Shown: positions 1 through 5,124 of the stretch, in pieces
Numbering within the stretch: position 1 is the stretch's first letter
How the letters are laid out: the number at the start of each line of letters is the position of its first letter
Source of the DNA: Deltaproteobacteria bacterium
GTDB lineage: Bacteria > Myxococcota > Myxococcia > SLRQ01
NCBI GenBank assembly: GCA_007128675.1
Contig: SKWY01000435.1
Span: 1-13,924, forward strand
Length of the DNA: 13,924 bases
Reading direction: 5' to 3'
The notes under the pieces: model-generated
Seen by the model: the letters and a program-made list of their open reading frames with translations, nothing else
The model's database searches: none
Told to the model about the DNA's origin: nothing
Translations under genes and position numbers: made by a program

Positions 1-1011
1 GCAGCCATGCCGATGGTTCTTGGAGCCAACGTCGGCACGGCCATTACCGCAATGATCGCCGGCATCGGAGCCCCCCCCGACGGCAAGAGGGTGGCGATTG
101 GCTACCTCGTCTACAAGCTGCTCGCCGCGGGCCTATTCCTCTTGTTCCTCGGGCTGTTCACCGAGCTTTCCTCCCGCTCCTCCGATGATTTGGGGCGGCA
201 GATCGCAAACGCTCACACAATATTCAACATCGTCTCGGCGCTGGCGTTCTTGCCTCTAACTGGGCTCGGCGCAATCGCCTTGACGCGCTTCTACAAGCCT
301 CCCGAGCTTGTCGACGCCTTCAAGCCGCGCTACCTCGATCGACGGGCCCTCGACACTCCTCCGCTCGCGTTCGGACACGCGACACGAGAGTTTCTTCGTA
401 TGTGCGACATCGTAAACGACATGATGAGGGATACCCTCGATGTCCTCGAGCGTGACGATGTCGATCTCGCGGCCGACATCGCGAGTCGAGATGATCAGGT
501 CGATATCCTGAATAGAGAGATCAAGCTCTACCTCTCACGCCTTTCTCAGTCGAACCTAACGCCCGAACAAGCAGACCAAGAACTAGAGCTGATAATGCTA
601 TCGCAGGAGGTCGAGAGCGCCGGCGACATTATCAGCAAGAACATCATATCCCTGGCCCGAAAGAAGGCGAATCGAGGCCTTCAGTTCAGTGAGGAAGGCT
701 GGCAGGAGCTTAGAAGCCTCCATGCCAAGGTCTCCGAGAACTTCGACCTCGCCTTGGCTGCTTTCAGCAGAACCGACGAAGAACTCGCACGTAAGGTCAC
801 TCGTCATCAGAAGAGCATAGAGCAGCTCGAGAGCGACCTTCGGCAAGCCCACATCGACAGGCTCCACCAGGCTATCCCGGAGAGCTTCGAGACAAGCGCG
901 ATTCACATGGATCTCATCAGCTATCTTGTCAGAATCAATGGCTACGTTTCCCGTCTGGCAGAGTCCGTACAGCGAGAAGTGGGGCGCCGCGAGGCTTTGG
1001 CCAAGGAGTAG
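1..1011 (+). CDS. Na+/phosphate cotransporter with PhoU-like C-terminal domain (5' end missing)
   Basis: This is the C-terminal 336 residues of an NptA/PF02690-type Na+-dependent inorganic phosphate transporter. The reading frame is open to the left edge, so the start lies outside the window. The first visible residues contain GANVGTAITA, the signature of the second Na/Pi repeat. Hydrophobic segments follow at about residues 8-25, 33-57 and 75-100, and ANAHTIFNIV (about 74-83) is also typical of the family. From about residue 120 the chain becomes soluble, helical and charged, as expected for the PhoU-like domain fused to many bacterial members. Family knowledge says it moves phosphate with sodium across the inner membrane and that the PhoU part may tune activity. 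The gene converges on the M1-like gene, with 8 bp between stop codons. Family and C-terminus are clear; direction of transport and exact substrate are inferred. Confidence 0.9.
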   Translation, partial: AAMPMVLGANVGTAITAMIAGIGAPPDGKRVAIGYLVYKLLAAGLFLLFLGLFTELSSRSSDDLGRQIANAHTIFNIVSALAFLPLTGLGAIALTRFYKPPELVDAFKPRYLDRRALDTPPLAFGHATREFLRMCDIVNDMMRDTLDVLERDDVDLAADIASRDDQVDILNREIKLYLSRLSQSNLTPEQADQELELIMLSQEVESAGDIISKNIISLARKKANRGLQFSEEGWQELRSLHAKVSENFDLALAAFSRTDEELARKVTRHQKSIEQLESDLRQAHIDRLHQAIPESFETSAIHMDLISYLVRINGYVSRLAESVQREVGRREALAKE

Positions 1012-1017
1012 GGCCAA
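997..1017. terminator. Weak dyad over the stop codon, possible bidirectional terminator
   Basis: TTGGCC (997-1002) pairs with GGCCAA (1012-1017) around a 9-base loop that contains the TAG stop of the transporter gene. It lies in the 8-bp gap between two convergent genes, where a shared terminator would be useful. There is no T-tract on either strand, so an intrinsic terminator is doubtful. Confidence 0.2.
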
Positions 1018-1019
1018 GC

Positions 1020-2768
1020 TCACGGGCCCATCAAACCTCCAAGGGATCGAAGCATCTCTTCAATCATCCTTTGCATCTCTGCGGAGCCCATTCCACTAGC
1101 CGCACCAAGCTCTTCCATCAGTGCGCGCGACAGCGCCTCCGATGACTCACCGAGATCGTCGTCGCCGTGGGCCTCATCTAGCCACCTTTCAAAGAGGGGC
1201 CCGACAAGGTCCCTTCGTTCTCCGCGCGCGGCCGACCGTATCGTCTCTTCCAGCTCCCTCCTGTCGGTCGTGCCGAAACGCGAGCTTTGAGCAAAGCCCA
1301 TAAGAGCCCTGCGCAGAGTTGCTCTACCCACGGCCTCTTCAAGAGCTTCCATGAGGCCCGGTGCCTTGCCATCGCAAAGACCGGTATAGGCCGCTAGGCC
1401 GCCTTGCTCCATTATCCTTTCCAAGGAGACCCCCGCCGGCCCGTCGACGCCACCCATGGCACGCCACAGATGGTACGCAAGATTCACGATGCGGCGGCGA
1501 ATCCGCTGAGCCACCTCGTCTCCATGCCGAGTGCGCGCATAGTCGATCACCGCATGCCACGCCAGCGCCTCCTCCAGGGCCGGAGAAGACACGCCACCAA
1601 CATCGATTAGCTCACCGAACCAGAGATGAGCCATCTGATGGGCGATTGCCAGCTCTTGCATGAAGGAGGACATATCGCCCCCGCCCATACCGGAAAGCGC
1701 ACCCGTGCTGTTGATCGCCATCTCATTGACAAGGACCAAACCCGGCGCCCGCAGGCCGGCTATTGCACCACCCATTCTCGCCTCGACCAACTCGAGGCGC
1801 CGCCAAGGATAGGTCCCGAACCTCTTCTCGTAGTGCCGGAGCAACCCCTCGGCCCATCTCGTCATCTCCTTGGCTGTGGCAACCCGCTCTGCAGTGGCCC
1901 GAACAGCCACCTCTCCAACCCGGCGCTCATCCCGCTCCATGCCCGAGGGGACAAGAACCACACCCATACGCCGAGCGCCCGCCGCCACGAAGGTATGACG
2001 AACGTTTCCATCGGGCATCGGCACCCGGCTAATCGACTGACCTGTCGCTGCCGAAACTAGCCCTTGGGGCGTACTGACGCTCATTATGAAACAAGCCGGA
2101 AGGGAGGAATGAGGAGGTCCCCAAGGGACTCCGGGAGAATCGAAAAAGGCTCCGTCATGATATGACGCAAGAACGGGATGGGCCCCCAGAAGCACCACTC
2201 CCGTCCCATCGGTCCCAATGGCCCCGATCTCTTGTGCTCTGTTACCACCGAGCATCGCCCCCATCGACTCCGCCAGAGTCCCGGCTTCACGAAAAGCAAG
2301 CTGTCCGCTCATCTCCAACAACAGGGTGATCAGCTCACCATTTACCGTCGGGCGCGGAAGAACAACGGCGAGTCTCACCTCGTTGCGCTGAACAGAGACA
2401 TCCTCGAACTCGCCGGCCTCTCCAATCCTTGCTCGAGCAGTGGTAACCGTCATGGGAGACGCCCCCCCAAAGCTCTCCGGTGGAGGCAACATCAAGGTTA
2501 TCGACTCCAGGCCCGTCGCCGGAGCAAGAAAGGAGACCTGCATTCGTCCGCTCAGCTCCCGGTTGGCCGGAGAAACGGTAAGCTCAATCTCATAAAGCGG
2601 CCACGTAGAGAGCTTGGCCTTGGAAGCATTCACGAGGGTGCTCGACACGCTCTCGGCGGCCAGCACGCAGGGAGGCTTGCTCTCCACCTTCGCCTGAGCT
2701 TCTCCGGCACCGGATGCGCCGCCCAGGACAGCCGCAATCAAGCTCAAGCTCAATCCAATACCCATCAC
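1020..2768 (-). CDS. Secreted M1-family peptidase-like protein with Gln replacing the catalytic Glu
   Basis: This is a 582-residue exported protein. Residues 1-26 form a signal peptide (hydrophobic core, AQA before the likely cut) with no Lys or Arg in the n-region, which is unusual. Residues 56-270 look like the N-terminal beta domain of M1 aminopeptidases. Residues 295-500 resemble the catalytic domain: HQMAH at 377-381 followed by Glu400 gives exactly the HxxxH-x18-E spacing of M1 zinc ligands, and LWFGEL follows as in active members. The catalytic Glu is Gln378 (CAG). The exopeptidase GxMEN motif is also degraded (GGAIA at 333-337). I infer a zinc-binding but proteolytically inactive protein. 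The GTG at 2768 is followed directly by ATG at 2765; an in-frame TAG just upstream blocks a longer start. No clear Shine-Dalgarno site is visible. The gene diverges from the lipoprotein gene at 2851. Confidence 0.75.
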   Translation of the reverse strand: MMGIGLSLSLIAAVLGGASGAGEAQAKVESKPPCVLAAESVSSTLVNASKAKLSTWPLYEIELTVSPANRELSGRMQVSFLAPATGLESITLMLPPPESFGGASPMTVTTARARIGEAGEFEDVSVQRNEVRLAVVLPRPTVNGELITLLLEMSGQLAFREAGTLAESMGAMLGGNRAQEIGAIGTDGTGVVLLGAHPVLASYHDGAFFDSPGVPWGPPHSSLPACFIMSVSTPQGLVSAATGQSISRVPMPDGNVRHTFVAAGARRMGVVLVPSGMERDERRVGEVAVRATAERVATAKEMTRWAEGLLRHYEKRFGTYPWRRLELVEARMGGAIAGLRAPGLVLVNEMAINSTGALSGMGGGDMSSFMQELAIAHQMAHLWFGELIDVGGVSSPALEEALAWHAVIDYARTRHGDEVAQRIRRRIVNLAYHLWRAMGGVDGPAGVSLERIMEQGGLAAYTGLCDGKAPGLMEALEEAVGRATLRRALMGFAQSSRFGTTDRRELEETIRSAARGERRDLVGPLFERWLDEAHGDDDLGESSEALSRALMEELGAASGMGSAEMQRMIEEMLRSLGGLMGP

Positions 2769-2808
2769 ACAACGCTAGAAGACCCGTGGCGAATGGGCAA
2801 GCCCGAGG

Positions 2809-2814
2809 TATACT
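2809..2814 (+). promoter_or_regulatory. Possible -10 box for the lipoprotein gene
   Basis: TATACT matches the sigma70 -10 consensus at 5 of 6 positions. It would give a leader of about 30 bases before the ATG at 2851. No good -35 hexamer lies 16-18 bases upstream, so support is limited. Confidence 0.3.
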
Positions 2815-2837
2815 CATGCCCCCTCGGAGTTCGTATT

Positions 2838-2843
2838 GGAGAG
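2838..2843 (+). promoter_or_regulatory. Ribosome binding site that decides the lipoprotein start
   Basis: GGAGAG ends 7 bases before the ATG at 2851. It overlaps the codons that follow the alternative TTG at 2836, so it supports ATG 2851 as the start and argues against the longer TTG reading. Confidence 0.6.
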
Positions 2844-2850
2844 TCCTCAC

Positions 2851-3486
2851 ATGGCTTATTCACAATCACTTACCCTTCTCCTACGCCGTGCCGCTCTTCT
2901 CCTGATGATTGCCTTCCTGCCCACGTCATGCGCTAACACGCTGGGTCGGGCACAACAAAAACCCGCTCATTCCCCCACTCCCGGCTCATTCAAGCTATTC
3001 GAGGGAGTGGATGGAGTTCCAAGTGAGGTCCTTGCCGAGCAATCACCTCGGGAGGATCTAAACGTACGCACTGTCACCGGGAGTTCCACCCCGTCAGAGA
3101 TCACATCAGGCGAAACCACCGAGCTAGTGATCTCCTCGAAGATGCGAGTCTCTCTCTCGGGTGACTCCAAGGGACAAGAAGGCTGGTCGGTGAATAACTT
3201 GGTGCTCCTCGAGGTCCTGGTCGAAGACAAGGTCATCGATCGTTTTGGGGTCGGCTTCTTCGAACCGATCTATGCGGGGGCCGAGATGATAGAGGCGGTG
3301 GGCGATTATTCACCGAATTTCGGCCCTCGCAGCCCAACCATCACTCACCGCTTGCCTCTAGACACACCATTCGTCGTTCGAGCTACGGCCCTGGACTACC
3401 GCAACCTGGGTTCGGTCACTTCCCTTTGGCTCATCATCGAGGAGTCGCAGGAGGCGCTCGATTTCAAGGAACTGCGAGACGATTGA
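2851..3486 (+). CDS. Predicted lipoprotein of unknown function
   Basis: This is a 211-residue protein that I do not recognise. The N-terminus has Arg12-Arg13, then a hydrophobic core (14-23) and PTSC ending at Cys27, so a lipoprotein signal is likely. The lipobox is imperfect because Pro sits at -3. The mature part begins with a polar, probably disordered stretch (30-75). A compact region rich in beta-strand-like residues follows (about 85-205), with alternating hydrophobics and the phrases VNNLVLLEVLVEDK and FVVRATALDYR. This could be an Ig-like or other beta-sandwich fold, but that is inference. The start is fixed by GGAGAG upstream. The gene shares an 82-bp divergent intergenic region with the M1-like gene and converges on the PEGA gene with 10 bp between stop codons. 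Location is probably the periplasmic face of a membrane. Confidence 0.7.
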   Translation: MAYSQSLTLLLRRAALLLMIAFLPTSCANTLGRAQQKPAHSPTPGSFKLFEGVDGVPSEVLAEQSPREDLNVRTVTGSSTPSEITSGETTELVISSKMRVSLSGDSKGQEGWSVNNLVLLEVLVEDKVIDRFGVGFFEPIYAGAEMIEAVGDYSPNFGPRSPTITHRLPLDTPFVVRATALDYRNLGSVTSLWLIIEESQEALDFKELRDD

Positions 3487-3496
3487 GAGATGACTA

Positions 3497-4249
3497 CTAC
3501 CGCCTCGGGTTTATTATGACGTCGGGCTCACCGCCGGGAAGCCGAGTCGGATCGTATATCTCGGTTGTACGGCCACCGGTAGTAAGCAACACGAGGCCCG
3601 TCCCGGCCAAGGTGACGCCAAGCATGCTCCACACAAGAGGACGCCGCTCGTCCCAAATCGTCAGCAGCCTGTTTTCCTGATCCTCGGCTGTCTCGACGAT
3701 CGCGGGGTCACGAACAAGCACGAACGACAGGTCATGCCTCTCTCCCGCGGCGAACGTAACCGTTTGAGTGCTCGGAAGATATCCTTCGGCCTCAACCACT
3801 ATGGTGTGGGTGCCTGCCGGAATCTCCCGATCGATTATCGGCACCTCGCCAATGACTCGCGGGCCTATTCGAACTCGGGCGCCATCCACATTACTGGACA
3901 GGACCAGGACTCCCGCGAAGGCGAGCAGGTCTACATCCACGGTCACTGTACGTCTGGGCTCGACCTCTACCGTCTCGGTATGGGTCATGTAACCAGGAGC
4001 AGAGATACTGATGGTGTAGCTTCCGGGCGAGACGGTAATGGGGTCGCGAAGAGGCAGTCGACCAACCTCGATGTCATCGATCATGACTCGAGCGCCGCGA
4101 GTGTACGAGACAATCTCGATATGGCCCGATGGTTCGCCGCTCCGGGCACCAGCCACACGGGGAGCGGCAACAAGAAACAGCAGAGCCGGCAGCACGAAAA
4201 ATAGTCTCGCTACAGACGAAATCGACGACACTTTTGAAAGCTCCCGCAT
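3497..4249 (-). CDS. Tandem PEGA-domain membrane protein
   Basis: This is a 250-residue protein with a signal peptide (Arg15, core 16-30, cut near AGA at 33-35). It has two PEGA-type beta domains, at about 43-108 (GSYTISISAPGYMTHTETVEV) and 114-178 (GTHTIVVEAEGYLPSTQTVTF). A transmembrane helix follows at about 204-224, and then a Pro/Arg-rich tail of about 25 residues. PEGA domains are extracytoplasmic beta-sandwiches found in surface and envelope proteins and are common in deltaproteobacteria; a specific partner cannot be named. The domain calls are firm. The start is less certain: the ATG at 4249 has only an AGAGAAG that touches it. The GTG at 4231 has GGGAG (4241-4245) with 9-base spacing and would give a 244-residue product with a shorter signal peptide n-region. 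A TATAAT box just upstream also fits the later start better. Confidence 0.85.
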   Translation of the reverse strand: MRELSKVSSISSVARLFFVLPALLFLVAAPRVAGARSGEPSGHIEIVSYTRGARVMIDDIEVGRLPLRDPITVSPGSYTISISAPGYMTHTETVEVEPRRTVTVDVDLLAFAGVLVLSSNVDGARVRIGPRVIGEVPIIDREIPAGTHTIVVEAEGYLPSTQTVTFAAGERHDLSFVLVRDPAIVETAEDQENRLLTIWDERRPLVWSMLGVTLAGTGLVLLTTGGRTTEIYDPTRLPGGEPDVIINPRR

Positions 4250-4261
4250 CTTCTCTTGATC

Positions 4262-4267
4262 ATTATA
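4262..4267 (-). promoter_or_regulatory. Consensus -10 box upstream of the PEGA gene
   Basis: The minus strand reads TATAAT, a perfect sigma70 -10 hexamer. Transcription would begin near 4255, only about 6 bases before the ATG at 4249 but about 24 bases before the GTG at 4231. The -35 region at 17-base spacing (4285-4290) reads TCGTTT and is poor, so an activator may be needed, or the match may be chance. Confidence 0.4.
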
Positions 4268-4301
4268 CTCGGCACAGCGCCTCGAAACGAGTGTCCAAAT
4301 C

Positions 4302-4328
4302 GTCGGCTACATGGCCGCGGAAGCCGAC
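4302..4328. repeat. 7-bp inverted repeat upstream of the PEGA promoter
   Basis: GTCGGCT (4302-4308) and AGCCGAC (4322-4328) are perfect inverted copies separated by 13 bases. Relative to a start near 4255 the dyad spans about -47 to -73, a usual place for an activator site. It could instead be the hairpin that ends the upstream DsrE-like transcript, but no T-tract follows on the minus strand. Confidence 0.4.
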
Positions 4329-4357
4329 TCATCGCGTTCGCAAAGCCGCCCGCCCAC

Positions 4358-4492
4358 TCACACTCGACGCTCCTGTAAGGCTCTTTTTGAGAAACGTCTC
4401 CATTTCGCCTGAAGCTGTAGCTTTGTTTCAGCTGAATCGATGGCCTGCGAGATCCATTCAATACTCGACGCGGCGATCAGGCGCGAGAGCAT
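4358..4492 (-). CDS. Possible 44-residue small basic protein directly after the DsrE-like gene
   Basis: The ATG at 4492 follows the TAG stop of the DsrE-like gene immediately and in the same frame, and the ORF runs 44 codons to TGA. The product starts MLSRLIAASSIEWISQAIDS, continues as a likely amphipathic helix and ends very basic (WRRFSKRALQERRV). No Shine-Dalgarno site lies before the ATG, so translation would need coupling or reinitiation at the TAG-ATG junction. It could also be a C-terminal extension reached by readthrough, or an open stretch by chance. I do not recognise the peptide. Confidence 0.22.
   Translation of the reverse strand: MLSRLIAASSIEWISQAIDSAETKLQLQAKWRRFSKRALQERRV
4412..4436. 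repeat. Two adjacent palindromes, AGCT-centred
   Basis: AAGCT-GT-AGCTT (4412-4423) and the perfect 10-bp palindrome TTCAGCTGAA (4427-4436) lie 3 bases apart. CTGAA at 4410-4414 can also pair with TTCAG at 4427-4431, so the block can fold in more than one way. It lies inside the possible 44-codon ORF, 57-81 bases past the DsrE-like stop. It may be a regulator site or part of a transcript end; no T-tract is present. Confidence 0.3.
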
Positions 4493-4852
4493 CTAGAAGG
4501 TCAACATGGCGTAGCCATCGTCGGCTCGACTGGAGAGGAAGACAGGCGCCCCTACTGGCTCGACGGCATCCAACCTCTCCACGGCATCTAGGAGGCGGTG
4601 TTCCTCCAGACTTCGCGTGCAAGCAGCGGTATGCACCCCCGCACCCAGCACCCTCTCGAGCTCTTCGTGCAACTCCATGCACCGCTCGTCTCCAGAGGAT
4701 AGGCACCTTACTCCTTCACCGAACAACAGAAGGCTGACCGACTCGGCCATACCGGTCTCGTGTATTGCACGAACGAGAGTAAGGCCCTCCCTAGCCCGCA
4801 CGTGGGAGTCTGGACCCGATGTTACGATTACGAGCATTTTCGCCATGGCCAC
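4493..4852 (-). CDS. DsrE/TusD-like sulfur-relay family protein
   Basis: This is a 119-residue cytoplasmic protein with the layout of the DsrE/DsrF/TusD family (PF02635). A first beta strand near the N-terminus (MLVIVTSGPDS) leads into a helix (AREGLTLVRAIHE). A second strand follows (VSLLLFGEGV), then GAGVHTAACT with Cys78, and the chain ends in AMLTF. In this family a cysteine at the place of Cys78 can carry persulfide sulfur in tRNA thiolation or sulfur oxidation. Cys50 and Cys58 are extra. No DsrF, DsrH, TusB or TusC partner lies beside it, so it is an orphan and its role is open. GTG 4852 is chosen because GGAGG (4864-4868) stands 11 bases upstream and an in-frame TAG lies just above. 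ATG 4846 and ATG 4837 remain possible. It is divergent from the cysteine-rich lipoprotein gene. Confidence 0.6.
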   Translation of the reverse strand: MAMAKMLVIVTSGPDSHVRAREGLTLVRAIHETGMAESVSLLLFGEGVRCLSSGDERCMELHEELERVLGAGVHTAACTRSLEEHRLLDAVERLDAVEPVGAPVFLSSRADDGYAMLTF

Positions 4853-5124
4853 AGTCTACCCGGCCTCCAAGAGGATTTGTCGATCAAGAGAGCCGTCCAG
4901 GTCAACGGCGGCAGGCGACTGCAAGCTTGAGCCCTCCCACCCGTACCGGATAAGCTAGGCATCTGATAGTGTTTTGATTGCCCGAAGGACTCTGGCGGCA
5001 AGGGAGCGTGCCCGTGAAACCAATTGACGACAAACTCGACCGATACGAGCTGGCTTGCTCGGCCGCCTATGGAAGTAGGCCGCCTGTGATTCTCCACAAA
5101 AGACGCGATCAGCACACTCCTTGG
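4853..5124. other. Divergent intergenic region
   Basis: These 272 bases separate the DsrE-like gene (-) from the cysteine-rich lipoprotein gene (+). GGAGG at 4864-4868 (minus strand) serves the DsrE-like gene. A weak sigma70-like pair reads TTGAGC (4927-4932) and TAAGCT (4951-4956) with an 18-base spacer on the plus strand. AGGGAG at 5001-5006 lies 7 bases before GTG 5014, which opens an in-frame extension of the lipoprotein gene. A 5-bp inverted repeat GCCTA/TAGGC lies at 5065-5069 and 5076-5080. I see no RNA gene or other ORF that I believe. Confidence 0.4.

Noticed and set aside
2768..2800. TTGCCC/TAGCGT pair as a promoter of the M1-like gene on the minus strand
   Set aside because: Only 4 of 6 and 3 of 6 matches, and transcription would begin almost at the start codon.
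2836..2850. TTG start giving a 216-residue lipoprotein
   Set aside because: GGAGAG overlaps this codon and is well spaced for ATG 2851, which also gives a tidier signal peptide.
2178..2936. 252-codon ORF on the plus strand opposite the M1-like gene
   Set aside because: Its product is rich in Arg, Ser and His without any domain pattern, and it lies antisense to a gene with clear M1 features and a signal peptide.
4210..4461. 83-codon minus-strand ORF upstream of the PEGA gene
   Set aside because: It overlaps the PEGA start in another frame, has no ribosome site and has a shadow-like Arg/Ser/Cys composition.
4129..4737. 202-codon ORF on the plus strand over the PEGA-DsrE gap
   Set aside because: Very basic, Arg/Pro/His-rich shadow product running across two genes of the other strand.
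4828..5115. 95-codon minus-strand ORF reading into the DsrE-like gene
   Set aside because: It overlaps the DsrE-like gene in another frame, has no recognisable motif, and the region is better explained as divergent control DNA.
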